A stretch of 64,000 nucleotides of DNA from G963667675 sp963667675 (GCA_963667675.1 OY763929.1:1798001-1862000), one strand, 5' to 3'. Counted from the stretch's first letter, positions 53,343 to 62,310 are shown. The notes: generated by a model from the letters alone, not told the origin. Numbers and translations: made by a program.

Positions 53343-54194
53343 CTAGGCCTCCGCAGCCGCTACCCTGGGGCTGCGCAGCATCGGCCACACCCTCTTGGTC
53401 ACGGCCACGATTGCAAAGGCCACCGTGGCCACCAAGGCCATGGCCGGGCCGGAAGGAAGGTCGGCGTGGTAGGAGAGGTACAGGCCCGTCACCGCCGACG
53501 CGGAGCCAATCAGCGCCCCGATGACCATGACCCCCACGAAGCGCCTGGCCAGCAGATATGCCGTAGCCGCCGGCGTGATGAGCATAGCCATGACCAGCAC
53601 TATTCCCGCCGCCTGTATCCCGATGACGATGACCAGTGCGAGAAGAGTAAGCAGCACGTACTCGACCAGGTTCGTCTTTATGCCAACCACAGAGGCGCCG
53701 ACGGGGTCGAAGGTCGTGTACATCAACTGCCGGTGGAAGGCGTAGAGCCCGACCAGGACCACCGCCGCCAGAGCCAGCGAGACGTACACTTCGGTCTGCG
53801 ACACTCCCAGCACCTGGCCCAGCAGCAGGTCTTCGATGTTCACGTTGATGTTGGTGGACTTGGAAAGCATTACCAAGCCAAGGGCAAACATTCCGGCGAA
53901 GACGATGCCGATAGACGTGTCCTCGCTGATGCCCGTGCGCCGCGCCACTGTGCCCATCAACAACGCCAGGGCGATGCCCGTGGGAACGGCCGCGAAGAAC
54001 GGGCTTATTCCCAACAGGAACGCCACCACCATACCCGGCAGCACGGAGTGGGCCAGAGCGTCGCCCAGGAACGCCCGGCCTCTGGTAATGACATAGGCTC
54101 CGAGTACTGGGCACATCACCCCCACCACAACCGATACGATCAGGGCCTTGACCATAAAGCTGTACTCGAACGGCTCGACTATGTAGTCGATCAT
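53343..54194 (-). CDS. znuB: Zinc/manganese-type ABC transporter permease
   Basis: The 283-residue protein is an ABC-3 family metal permease with about eight hydrophobic segments. Typical stretches are GRAFLGDALAHSVLPGMVVAF near residue 44, the transmembrane core with KSTNINVNIEDLLLGQVLGV, and the C-terminal TPAATAYLLARRF. The frame extends upstream to 54569 in an overlapping reading frame, but ATG 54194 overlaps the ATPase stop as ATGA and fits the family. Third gene of the fur-znuACB cluster. Confidence 0.92.
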   Translation of the reverse strand: MIDYIVEPFEYSFMVKALIVSVVVGVMCPVLGAYVITRGRAFLGDALAHSVLPGMVVAFLLGISPFFAAVPTGIALALLMGTVARRTGISEDTSIGIVFAGMFALGLVMLSKSTNINVNIEDLLLGQVLGVSQTEVYVSLALAAVVLVGLYAFHRQLMYTTFDPVGASVVGIKTNLVEYVLLTLLALVIVIGIQAAGIVLVMAMLITPAATAYLLARRFVGVMVIGALIGSASAVTGLYLSYHADLPSGPAMALVATVAFAIVAVTKRVWPMLRSPRVAAAEA

Positions 54195-54946
54195 GTCAGG
54201 CGGCCCGGGGAGCGAAAGTGGCTGGGGTCGAATTCGATTCCGTGGGAGCCGTACAACTCTTCCAGCACGGCGGAGGTGAACGCCACGCTTGGCGGCCCGC
54301 AGGCGCACACGTGGTGGTTGATGCACAGCACCTGGTCGAAGCGTTCGGCCAGGTTGGTCAAGTCGTGGGTGGCCAGCAGCACCACCCTGCCCTCGTCGCG
54401 CAAGGTCTGGAGTACTTGCACGATTTCTTCCTGCGCTCCCACGTCGACGCCGCTGAACGCCTCGTCGAGAAGAATGATGCTGGCTTCCTGCGCCAGCGCA
54501 CGCGCTATGAACACCCTCTGGCGCTGGCCCCCGGAAAGCTCGGTCATCAGCTTCGAGCGGTGCTCCCACAAGCCGACGCGTCCCAGGCAGGCCCGCACCA
54601 GTTCACGGTCTCGCTTGCCTGGCCGCCGGAACAGGCCAACGTGGCAGCAACCCATGGTCACTACGTCCTCGACGCTGGCGGGGAAGAGCCAGTTGATGCT
54701 GTCCCGTTGGGGAACGTAGGCCAGGGCGCTGCGTTTGGTCCCGTCGCCTCGTAGAGTCACTGTGCCCTGGGTGATGGGCAGCACTCCGGCGACGGCGTCG
54801 AACAGGGTGCTCTTGCCGGCGCCGTTCGGGCCCAGGACGCCCATCAGAGTCCCCGGCCCCACCTCAAAAGTCACATCGGTGAGAGCTTGGTGTCCTCCGC
54901 GCACCACGCTTACGTCTTCAACGCTTATACCAAGTTCATGCGTCAT
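54191..54946 (-). CDS. znuC: Zinc/manganese-type ABC transporter ATP-binding protein
   Basis: The 251-residue ATPase has Walker A GVLGPNGAGKSTLF near residue 36, the signature MTELSGGQRQRVFIARAL near 135 and Walker B SIILLDEAFSGVD near 160, followed by the H-loop LLATHDLTN. It drives metal uptake through the ZnuB-type permease, to which it is translationally coupled by a four-base overlap. A TTG three codons earlier (54955) is an alternative start. Confidence 0.93.
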   Translation of the reverse strand: MTHELGISVEDVSVVRGGHQALTDVTFEVGPGTLMGVLGPNGAGKSTLFDAVAGVLPITQGTVTLRGDGTKRSALAYVPQRDSINWLFPASVEDVVTMGCCHVGLFRRPGKRDRELVRACLGRVGLWEHRSKLMTELSGGQRQRVFIARALAQEASIILLDEAFSGVDVGAQEEIVQVLQTLRDEGRVVLLATHDLTNLAERFDQVLCINHHVCACGPPSVAFTSAVLEELYGSHGIEFDPSHFRSPGRLT

Positions 54947-54975
54947 CGTTGACAAGCTTTCCCCAGCGTCAGCAT

Positions 54976-56412
54976 TTATTGGAGGGCTTCTACGATACGC
55001 TCCACATTGGTTCTCACCATGCCGAGGTACGTCGCCGCGCTGGTGCCCTCGTTGTCGAGAGAGCCTGAATAGAGCCTGACCAGTTCGGCGCCCGATTCGG
55101 TGGCGACAACGTTGGCCAAGCGTTCGCTGACCGTCGTCTCGCCGAACACCGCCGGGACCTGGTTCCTGATAGCCACTTCAATCAGGTCCGCCAAGTCCTC
55201 CGGAGAAGGCTCGACTTCCGTCGTTCCTGCTAGAACGACCCCTATGACGTTGAACCCGTACAGGGTCGCGAAGTATCCCAAACTGTCGTGGGAGGTTATC
55301 AGAAGCCTGCGATCCTCCGGCACGGCCGTCACATGATCTTCCGTCCAGGCATGCAACTCGTCCAGTTGGTCGTTAAATGCCTCGGCGTTGGCCATAAATG
55401 CATCGGCCCGGCCCGGGTCCAAGGCAGCCAGACGGGAGGTAATCTCGTTGACTGCCGTTTTGACCCTGATGGGGTCGAACCAGAAGTGGGGGTCGTGGGT
55501 CCCGTGGCCGTGGCCTTCGTGCGCCTCTTCGCCTTCGGACGTTAGTCCCTCAATCGCCTCGATGGCGTCCTCGGCGTCCCTGTGACCCTCTTCCACCTCG
55601 TTGACGATCTCCAGGATCATGGCAGCGAGCGCTTCTGCCTCGCCGTGGTGGTCATCCTCCTCGTCACCGTGGTGGTCACCCTCCTCCTCTCCTTCCTCGT
55701 CGCCATGGTCCTCACCCTCTTCTCCTTCCTCGTCGCCGTGGTCCTCGCCCTCTTCTTCACCCTCGTCGCCGTGGTCCTCGCCTTCTTCTTCACCCTCGTC
55801 GCCGTGGTCTTCGCCCTCTATGCTCTCTAGATATTCCTTGATTTCTTCCAGGCCTTCCTCAGGGCTGATTTCCCCCTCTTCCACCTCGTGCACTATGTGG
55901 CTGATTTCTTCAATGAGCTCGACGTCCTCGATATGAGACTCTCCGAACTCTATGGGATCGATGAGTTCGGCCAATTCCACTATGCTCGACTCGTCCCGGG
56001 CGGCGCTCTCCACCAACTCATGGAGCCAGGCTTCCTCCAGGCCCAGTCCGATGCTTAGAACAAGGTCGGCGTCGGCAATTCTGGCGACATCCTGGGCTCC
56101 CGGCTGGTAGGAATGTGGGTCCACTCCAATTGGCAGCAAGCTAAAGACTTCCACGTGCTCGCCCCCAATGTTCTGCACCCAGTCCGCAACTATATTGGTG
56201 GTAGACACCACTTTCACGGCGGGGGCGTCGGGGACCGGTTCCTCCGTGCGCTCTGCTACTGCTGTGGGCGCTTGCGTCGCGGGGGGCTGCGTAGGCGCAG
56301 GGTCGCCGTTGCAGGCAGCCAACGCTATCAACGGCACGACCGTCAGCAACGCTATCTTCCAAAGGTCCAGTGTCCAGTGTCTGAAACTCAGTATCAATTT
56401 ATAGCCAAACAT
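54976..56412 (-). CDS. znuA: Metal ABC transporter substrate-binding lipoprotein with His/acidic region
   Basis: The 478-residue protein is about 160 residues longer than typical ZnuA. After a lipoprotein signal (ending LIALAAC) the cluster A-1 fold has ligand histidines in GVDPHSYQPG, GTHDPHFWFD and LLITSHDSLGYF, and the last acidic ligand near LYSGSLDNEG. Inserted at about residues 190-310 is a repetitive loop of EGEDHGDEGEE units, extremely rich in Glu, Asp and His. Such His-rich loops store or hand over Zn(II). The upstream Fur-family gene and downstream permease genes make a zinc (or manganese) uptake operon. Confidence 0.92.
   Translation of the reverse strand: MFGYKLILSFRHWTLDLWKIALLTVVPLIALAACNGDPAPTQPPATQAPTAVAERTEEPVPDAPAVKVVSTTNIVADWVQNIGGEHVEVFSLLPIGVDPHSYQPGAQDVARIADADLVLSIGLGLEEAWLHELVESAARDESSIVELAELIDPIEFGESHIEDVELIEEISHIVHEVEEGEISPEEGLEEIKEYLESIEGEDHGDEGEEEGEDHGDEGEEEGEDHGDEEGEEGEDHGDEEGEEEGDHHGDEEDDHHGEAEALAAMILEIVNEVEEGHRDAEDAIEAIEGLTSEGEEAHEGHGHGTHDPHFWFDPIRVKTAVNEITSRLAALDPGRADAFMANAEAFNDQLDELHAWTEDHVTAVPEDRRLLITSHDSLGYFATLYGFNVIGVVLAGTTEVEPSPEDLADLIEVAIRNQVPAVFGETTVSERLANVVATESGAELVRLYSGSLDNEGTSAATYLGMVRTNVERIVEALQ
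55640..55825 (-). repeat. Coding minisatellite in znuA (33-bp units)
   Basis: Copies of a 33-base unit encoding EGEDHGDEGEE follow each other about four times, with degenerate copies beyond (GDHHGDEEDDHHGE). Spacing stays in frame, so copy-number change would alter loop length without breaking the protein. Confidence 0.8.
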
Positions 56413-56529
56413 TTTAATTTCAGTCTTCCCTTACTCTTGGGCATGGTTGGTTGGAGTCCGGCGGATTATATGATAGTGCATCTCACTGGTCAACCCAGCC
56501 CTGTTCTATTTGGCATTCCGTGAATCCAG

Positions 56530-56964
56530 CTAAGCGGCCTCTTCGCTATTGCACTTGTCGCAGATGACGTAGAGGTCGATGCGGTGCCCGACGATTTCGT
56601 CGGGCACGTCTTTTCCCAGACCCCTCATCAACCGTTCCACAGTGGCGGCGCGGAACTCTCCGACGTTGCCGCATTTGACGCAAACGGTGTGATGATGGTG
56701 TCCGACGCGGGACAGGCTGTACCTGGGCGCCCCGTCGGCCATGTTCAGCCGGCATACGACGCCTATTTCCACGAGGAGCTTGATAGTCCGGAAGATGGTG
56801 GCTCTGCCCACGCCCGGAAGCTCTCTGCTGATTTCTTCCGCGGTGAAGCCTTCCCGCTTATCTTCCAGGATACGGATAATTGCGCGCCTGGGGGCGGTGG
56901 TCCGGTAACCCTTGTCCTCCAGGACGGACATGATGTCCTGATGTGAAGTCAGGTCAGTTGTCAT
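56530..56964 (-). CDS. Fur-family transcription regulator (probably Zur)
   Basis: The 144-residue protein has the Fur winged helix (YRTTAPRRAIIRILEDKREG and GRATIFRTIKLLVEIGVVC) and the dimerisation/metal domain with GHHHHTVCVKCG, plus a C-terminal C-x-x-C (VICDKCNS). These form the structural Zn site and regulatory His sites. It is encoded just upstream of the znuACB-like genes on the same strand, so it most likely represses them when zinc is plentiful. ATG 56964 is preferred to the upstream TTG. I cannot identify a palindromic Zur box with confidence between 56413 and 56529. Confidence 0.85.
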   Translation of the reverse strand: MTTDLTSHQDIMSVLEDKGYRTTAPRRAIIRILEDKREGFTAEEISRELPGVGRATIFRTIKLLVEIGVVCRLNMADGAPRYSLSRVGHHHHTVCVKCGNVGEFRAATVERLMRGLGKDVPDEIVGHRIDLYVICDKCNSEEAA

Positions 56965-56994
56965 GACACTCAATATCAAGGGCCGGGCCGCCGG

Positions 56995-58425
56995 TTATTC
57001 ATACCACCCTGACGCGAAAATCAACCCGTCGTGGAGCACTGCCCAAGTGTGCTTCCGCCGTTCACCGTCCGTATCCGGATTCTCAAAAACGTATTGCACC
57101 CAGCGTCCCGAGTCGGAAGCGCCTCGCAAGTCGTCGCCATAGAAGTATCCCGTGGAGTCGACGCGGAGGCTGGGGTCCCGGCCGCGGAACATCGGATTAT
57201 GGTGGGCTATTGTGTAGCCGTCTTCGTCGATGATGAAGACGTACCACTGGCCGTCTACGCTCTCCTTGGTGTTGTAGTACTCGACGCTGGCGTCCCGGCC
57301 GACGGCGTTGTAGAGGTTGATGGCCCGCTCCACGAAAGCCTGGGTGTAGGCGGGATTGTCGGACTTGGCAGGCCCGGGCTCGTACCAACCTGAGCCGAAG
57401 ACCAGGCCGTCGTATTCGACCATCCAGGAATGCTTGACCTGAACGGTCCCCAGGGCCGGGTTGGGGAAGGTATAGCTGAACCACTCCCCGTCCTTGTCGG
57501 CCACCGCAACTATGGCGTCTCCAACAGGATAGGCGCTGGGTCCGTCCACCCCGGCGGAGTGACGCCCAACAAAATCGGGATTGGCCGCATGGGCCAGCAT
57601 AACGTCGTTCTCGTCAAAAATGTACACGTACCATTGGTCGTCTATGCTCTCTTGGGAGTTGTAGTAGGTCAAGGTATCTTCCAAGCCCACGGCGTCGTAG
57701 AGGCTGATGGCCTGCTCCACGAAAGCCTGGGTATAGGCGGGGTTGTCAGACTTGGCGGGACCTGGCTCGTACCAGCCCGACCCGAAGGTCATGCCGTCAT
57801 ATTCGACTATCCAGGAATGCTTCGCCTCCACTCCTCCGGTGGCCGGGTTGGGGTAGGTGTAGCTGAACCAGGCCCCTTCCTCGGCGGCGGATTCGGCCAC
57901 CGCCTCTCCCGTGGGATAGTTGTTCGGCCCCACGGCTGCGGAAGCGGGCCTGCCAACCAGGTCCGGGTCGGCGGCGTGGGCCAGAAACATGTCGTTCTCG
58001 TCGAAGATGAACACGTACCATTGGCCGTCAATGCTTTCAGGGGTGTTGTAGTAGGCCACCGTTTCATCGAGGCCCTCGAATTCATACATGCCAATGGCAG
58101 ATTCAACCACGTACTTGGTGTACTCGGCGGGATCATATCTCGGGGGCTCGGGAATTTCTGCGTCAAAAAGCTCCAGGAACTCCTCGAATATGGCGACGGC
58201 ATCGGCTTCATCCATGGAAGCGGCGTCTCCGTCAGGCCCGGCTGCGCCCGCGGGTCCCTGGGGTCCGGCTGGGCCTTGTTCCCCGTCAGGCCCGGCTGCG
58301 CCCGCGGGTCCCTGGGGTCCGGCTGGGCCTTGCTCCCCGGCGGGTCCGGCGGCGCCCTGGCAGGCGATGGCCGCTAAAACAAGGCCGATTATCGAGACTA
58401 CCGCAATAAACTGACGCACTGGCAT
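56995..58425 (-). CDS. Lipoprotein with collagen-like segment and three Cache-like repeats
   Basis: From ATG 58425 the protein has 476 residues. A lipoprotein signal ends in LVLAAIAC, followed by fourteen Gly-x-y triplets built from two 18-residue copies (GEQGPAGPQGPAGAAGPD), a collagen-like stalk. Three repeats of about 125 residues follow, each with QWYVFIFDENDMFLAHA-type and HSWIVEYDGMTFGSGWYE-type blocks, matching extracellular Cache sensor domains. The last copy is shorter. Cache domains bind small ligands, but there is no membrane-spanning output domain, so it may act as a surface binding protein. It lies upstream of the Fur-family gene, on the same strand. Confidence 0.8.
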   Translation of the reverse strand: MPVRQFIAVVSIIGLVLAAIACQGAAGPAGEQGPAGPQGPAGAAGPDGEQGPAGPQGPAGAAGPDGDAASMDEADAVAIFEEFLELFDAEIPEPPRYDPAEYTKYVVESAIGMYEFEGLDETVAYYNTPESIDGQWYVFIFDENDMFLAHAADPDLVGRPASAAVGPNNYPTGEAVAESAAEEGAWFSYTYPNPATGGVEAKHSWIVEYDGMTFGSGWYEPGPAKSDNPAYTQAFVEQAISLYDAVGLEDTLTYYNSQESIDDQWYVYIFDENDVMLAHAANPDFVGRHSAGVDGPSAYPVGDAIVAVADKDGEWFSYTFPNPALGTVQVKHSWMVEYDGLVFGSGWYEPGPAKSDNPAYTQAFVERAINLYNAVGRDASVEYYNTKESVDGQWYVFIIDEDGYTIAHHNPMFRGRDPSLRVDSTGYFYGDDLRGASDSGRWVQYVFENPDTDGERRKHTWAVLHDGLIFASGWYE

Positions 58426-58732
58426 CCTTTTCTTACCGTGTTCTTGCCGTGAGTGGGTTGGTTGGAGTAGAGGCCACAGCGGGGCATCGCTCAAGTCAGA
58501 GGGTAGAGTGTATCACAGTCACAACTCAAACAACCACGCACCAGGGCATTCTCTTATCCTGCTTTGCAAGACAGGAGAGTTGCCCTGGCGCCACCACCAT
58601 CCAGGGCAACCACAAGGGTTGCCCCTACGCCTGCGGTGCGTCGTGGTGTACCGATTTGCGAATTTTTCGCTGGGAGGCGGAGCTTTAGAGTTGGGTGGAG
58701 GGATTGCCCCGCTCCAGGTCTTCAGCAACGCA
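58426..58732. other. Intergenic region
   Basis: This 300-base gap upstream of the Cache lipoprotein holds one repeat element, GGGCAACCACAAGGGTTGCC near 58604-58625 (a palindrome related to the copies near 25126 and 51777), and no credible gene. Confidence 0.5.
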
Positions 58733-60421
58733 TTAGGACTCTATCAAGCCCTCCTGGGGCATGGTCCAGGGCAGGTTGTAGAACGGCGCGAATTGCGGGG
58801 CGCGCGGCACCGGCATCTCTCCGAAGGGTACATCGATAATTACCGGAGCCTGCCGCTCCAACGCGAGGGGAATCAATCTCTCCAACTCCATCGGGTCGTC
58901 TGCTCTCATGCCGACAGCGCCGAACGACTCAGCGAACCTGACGAAATCCGGGTTGTGCAGGTCAGTCCCATAGGCTCCGCCAAACGCGTCGTCCAAGTCG
59001 CGCGCCACGTTGCCGTAGGAGTCGTTGTTGAAGACCACGGTCACTACGTTGATGCCGTACCGGACGGCCGTGGAGAGCTCGGACGAGTTGAACATGAACC
59101 CGCCGTCTCCGGCCATGCAGACCACTGGGAGGTCGGGCTTTGCGACCTTCACCCCGAGAGCCGTCGGGAAGGCGTAACCGAGATTGAACGAGTAGCCGGA
59201 GTCTATGTACGACTTGGGGTGATTGACCTGCCAATGGGTTCGAGCATAGTAGCCGAACTGCGTAACGTCCCAAACTACAAAAGCGTCTCCAGGGACGCCT
59301 CGCCGCATTGCTTCCAGGACAGGGTACTGCGGTTCCTTGAGCCGAATGTCGTAGTAGGCTATCAGATTGCGTGCAGCGCTTACCGCCTCGGCAGGCGACG
59401 GACGGTCTCCCGCTCCGGCATCGATGAGATGGGGAAGCAATGCCTCGATTGTCGCTTTGGCGTCGCCGTGCAGGGGTATGGTGTTCGACTGGACCTTGGT
59501 TAGCTCCGTGTCGTCGATGTTGATGTTCACCAGCGTGGACGACTCGCCGGCAGGGTTGCCCAAAGAGAAGCGCGCGCCGATTCCTATCACCACGTCGGCG
59601 GACTGCATCACCTCATAGAGCTGGTTCATCTCCTGTCTATCGCCCCTGGGACTGAAGCACGAGCCGTAGGACAGCGGATGGCTGTCGGAAATGACGCCCT
59701 TGCCGCCGCTGGACGTCACCACAGGTATGTTCGTCGCCTCGGCCAGCTTGACCAGGGCCTGTTCCGCGTCGGACCGCGCGACTCCCCCTCCCGCGTATAT
59801 CAGGGGCGTGCGAGACAAGGCGATGGCCCGGGCGGCCTCCCGAAGGTCTTCTGGGCTGGGCACTATTCTGGAGATGCGGGCGGGATTCCTTAGCGCGACC
59901 TCCTCTCGCTCCACCCCCGCTTCAGGCGGCATCTCGATCAGAACGGGACGGGGACGGCCGGTGCGCATCTGCCTGAAGGCTTCGAACACGGCGTCGGGAA
60001 CCTCGCGAGGCTTGGACGCCTGTCGCTGCCACTTGGTAACGGAGCGCACCGCGCCGGGCTGGTCAGCGATTTCGTGCACGGCCCCAAGGTTCTTGCCGAT
60101 GGCGCCCCTTGGGATCTGGCCCGCAATGAGTAGGACGGGCGTAGAGCGGGAGTATGCATTGGTCAGGCCGGAGGCTGCGTTGTAGAGTCCCGCTCCCGGG
60201 ACCACCAGCGCGACCCCTGGCTTTCCCGACGCACGGGCGTAGCCGTCGGCCATGTACGTCGTCGCCTGTTCGTGCCGCGTGGTGATCAGGCGAATGCCGG
60301 GATCGTCCCGCAGCGCAGCGACTATGCCGTAGACCTGTATGCCGGGGATGCCGAATACGACCTCGACGCCTTCCCCGGCCAGCGATTTGGCAAGCGCTTC
60401 CCCTCCGCTCAACTTGACCAA
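58733..60421 (-). CDS. Thiamine-diphosphate-dependent enzyme (acetolactate synthase-like)
   Basis: The 562-residue protein has the three-domain TPP layout. N-terminal pyrimidine-binding domain: FGIPGIQVYG and the catalytic Glu in TTRHEQATTYMADGYAR near residue 50. Central domain: RTPLIYAGGGVARSDAEQAL. C-terminal PP-binding domain: MAGDGGFMFNSSELSTAVRY and NNDSYGN (GDG-N motif) near residue 430. It resembles acetolactate synthase, benzoylformate decarboxylase or oxalyl-CoA decarboxylase-type enzymes; substrate unknown. TTG 60421 follows AAGGAGG. No small regulatory subunit or ilv gene is nearby, so branched-chain synthesis is less likely than catabolism. Confidence 0.87.
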   Translation of the reverse strand: MVKLSGGEALAKSLAGEGVEVVFGIPGIQVYGIVAALRDDPGIRLITTRHEQATTYMADGYARASGKPGVALVVPGAGLYNAASGLTNAYSRSTPVLLIAGQIPRGAIGKNLGAVHEIADQPGAVRSVTKWQRQASKPREVPDAVFEAFRQMRTGRPRPVLIEMPPEAGVEREEVALRNPARISRIVPSPEDLREAARAIALSRTPLIYAGGGVARSDAEQALVKLAEATNIPVVTSSGGKGVISDSHPLSYGSCFSPRGDRQEMNQLYEVMQSADVVIGIGARFSLGNPAGESSTLVNINIDDTELTKVQSNTIPLHGDAKATIEALLPHLIDAGAGDRPSPAEAVSAARNLIAYYDIRLKEPQYPVLEAMRRGVPGDAFVVWDVTQFGYYARTHWQVNHPKSYIDSGYSFNLGYAFPTALGVKVAKPDLPVVCMAGDGGFMFNSSELSTAVRYGINVVTVVFNNDSYGNVARDLDDAFGGAYGTDLHNPDFVRFAESFGAVGMRADDPMELERLIPLALERQAPVIIDVPFGEMPVPRAPQFAPFYNLPWTMPQEGLIES

Positions 60422-60451
60422 TGTCTTGCCTCCTTCGTAGTGGCCAGAAAA

Positions 60452-60528
60452 TGGTGGGCAGTGCAGGACTCGAACCTGCGGCCTCCTGCGTGTAAAGCAG
60501 GCGCTCTAACCATCTGAGCTAACCGCCC
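60452..60528 (-). tRNA. tRNA-Val (TAC)
   Basis: The reverse complement gives acceptor GGGCGGT/ACTGCCC with discriminator A and encoded CCA. The D-arm is GCTC/GAGC, the anticodon stem CCTGC/GCAGG with loop TTTACAC (anticodon TAC), and the T-arm GCAGG/CCTGC with TTCGAGT. Confidence 0.95.
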
Positions 60529-60628
60529 ACGGTTGCGCTGTGACGCCCCCCTCATCCTACCCTTCTCCCACCAGGGGAGAAGGGACTACCGCGCCCAGCG
60601 AGAGGGGTTGCGCCCCTTCTGATTGAAT

Positions 60629-60654
60629 GGCCCTCCCGGTAAAGCGGGAGGGCC
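60629..60654. terminator. Hairpin downstream of the amidohydrolase gene
   Basis: GGCCCTCCCG and CGGGAGGGCC form a perfect 10-bp stem with a six-base loop, about 40 bases past the stop of the minus-strand amidohydrolase. There is no T-tract, so it may be a non-canonical terminator or an mRNA-stabilising hairpin. Confidence 0.4.
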
Positions 60655-60696
60655 TGATGGTCGGTGTAGGGGGTCGAGAGAGCCGGGCGGCGCAGC

Positions 60697-61818
60697 TTAG
60701 TCGATGTGGTATATCCTGGCGCAGTTGCCGCCGACTATCTTGGCCTTTTCGTCTTCGGTGCAATCTTGAAGGATGTGGCCGAGGATTTCGCGGCTCCGGG
60801 GGAAGGTGCCCTCGCCGTGGGGATAGTCGGCTCCCCACTGGAGGGTGTCCACGCCGATGATGTGGCGGTCACGGATGCCCAAGGCGTCCTCCTGGAAGCC
60901 GAGGAATACGTTGGTGCGGAAGTAGTCGCTGGGCAGGGCGCCCTCGGTCAACCGGTAACGCCGGGCGGAGCCGGGGCCTCGTTGGGTGTAGGTGTAGTCC
61001 AGGCGGTCCAGGAAGTGGGGCGCCCAGGACAGTTCCATTTCGACGGAGCCGACCTGGAGCTTGGGATAACGTTCGATGACGCCGTTGAAGATGATGTCGG
61101 CCAGGGAGCACCGGACCCAGTGGTCCATGTTGCAGATGAAGGCGGGCCTGCCGATGTCGGGGTTGGCGAAGTTGTTGCCGGCGTCGGCGCGGTTGGTGGC
61201 GGCGTGCATGCTGAGGGGCATCCCAAAGCTTTCGGCGGCGGCCCAGAGGGGTTCGTACCTGGGCTGGTCGTAGAGCTGGCCTGCCAATGGATAGACGGAA
61301 ATCATGGCGCCGACAAAGCCCAGCTTGTGGGCGCGTTCCAGTTCTTTGACGCCGATGCTGACGTCGTCCACGTTCAACATAGCGATGCCCTTGAGGCGGT
61401 CGGGAATGGCCTTGCAGAACTCGGAGACCCAGTCGTTGTAGGCCCGGCAGATGTCGGTCAGGAGGTCGCTGTCCTCGGTGCCGTAGAGCATGACGCCGGT
61501 GGTGGGATAGATGATGCTCACGTCCATGCCGTCGATATCCAGGTCCTTGACGTGCTCCTCGGGGATGAAGCCGCCGAGGCGGCCCTCTTCCATGCGATGG
61601 GCGGCGCTGAGCTTGTCGGGGTCCTCGAACCTGATTCCGGCGTCGGCCCCGCCGCCGCCGCCGATGACCTTGCGGTCGTCGCAGTACCACCAGTCGCCGT
61701 CTTCCAAGTGCTCGATGTGGGGCGCACGGTCCCTGAACTGGGGGGACATCCTGGTGGTCCACAAGTCCTTGGGTTCGTGAATGTGGTTGTCAGAGGATAT
61801 AATCCTGTGCTCGAACAT
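60697..61818 (-). CDS. Amidohydrolase (amidohydrolase-2, TIM-barrel metal-dependent hydrolase)
   Basis: The 373-residue enzyme is a close paralogue of the protein at 6751-7902. It begins IISSDNHIHEPKDLW, with the H-x-H (HIH) that the paralogue lacks. It shares SEFCKAIPDRLKGIAM and GVKELERAHKLGFVGAM, and ends with WGADYPHGEGTFPRSREIL. Members of this ACMSD-like branch decarboxylate or hydrolyse cyclic acids. ATG 61818 has GGGAGG upstream. It stands downstream of no other gene; the TPP enzyme on the same strand is separated by a tRNA. Confidence 0.86.
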   Translation of the reverse strand: MFEHRIISSDNHIHEPKDLWTTRMSPQFRDRAPHIEHLEDGDWWYCDDRKVIGGGGGADAGIRFEDPDKLSAAHRMEEGRLGGFIPEEHVKDLDIDGMDVSIIYPTTGVMLYGTEDSDLLTDICRAYNDWVSEFCKAIPDRLKGIAMLNVDDVSIGVKELERAHKLGFVGAMISVYPLAGQLYDQPRYEPLWAAAESFGMPLSMHAATNRADAGNNFANPDIGRPAFICNMDHWVRCSLADIIFNGVIERYPKLQVGSVEMELSWAPHFLDRLDYTYTQRGPGSARRYRLTEGALPSDYFRTNVFLGFQEDALGIRDRHIIGVDTLQWGADYPHGEGTFPRSREILGHILQDCTEDEKAKIVGGNCARIYHID

Positions 61819-61979
61819 GAGCGGCCTCCCGGTGGTCTATCTTAGGGGCGGTGTCATTCGCGTCGCTCGCACACTCCAGGCGTCGGGGCAAGGGAACGCG
61901 CCCTTTTCCGACGCGGGAATTGTGCCACGGGCGGCGGTGACTGTCAATGTTTTGTGCCTGGGCTGTTTGCGTACTTCGA

Positions 61980-62130
61980 CAAGCTCAGTACAGGCCCCAG
62001 CTGTCCGTTCCCCCTTCGATTTCCCTCAGGACGAACGGACAGCCTCGTCCCAGCCTAGTCATTTGGTTTCCCTGTATACCCACTGCGACAAGCTCAGTAC
62101 GAACGGGGTGGGGAGCCGAAATTTTTAGTT
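61980..62130. repeat. Dispersed repeat fragments
   Basis: Copies of the element CTTCGACAAGCTCAGTAC (61975 and 62088 regions) and CCCTTCGATTTCCCTCAGGA (near 62021) occur here. They are related to elements near 20055, 24943, 25165, 37870 and 62540. No gene is visible between 61819 and 62187. Confidence 0.6.
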
Positions 62131-62210
62131 CCCCTAATCATTTTCTCCCATTTACTCTCGTTCCGACGCTGAGGGTGGGGGACAGCCTCAGTCCAGGGGT
62201 TTTCTTGTAG

Positions 62211-62310
62211 CTGGGACATTCTGGGACATCTTGAGACATTTCAAGTTGGATTGGTCAAGGGCCAAAATTTTTACTTCCGTCCCACTGGGTTCCATTTCGT
62301 TCCGTTTCGG
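62211..62310 (-). pseudogene. Possible relic of the HTH gene with phased decamers
   Basis: Positions 62279-62310 match 19709-19740 inside the terminase-like HTH gene with two differences (peptide RNEMEPSGTEVK versus WNEMEPSGTVVK). Directly after, on the minus strand, three decamers of the AATGTCCCAG type (62240-62211) follow. The HTH domain itself is absent, so this is either a gene relic or a mobile sequence that carried the 5' end. Confidence 0.4.

Noticed and set aside
60706..61845. 379-codon frame antisense to the amidohydrolase
   Set aside because: Val/Gly-rich shadow frame; the minus-strand gene has ribosome site and family motifs.
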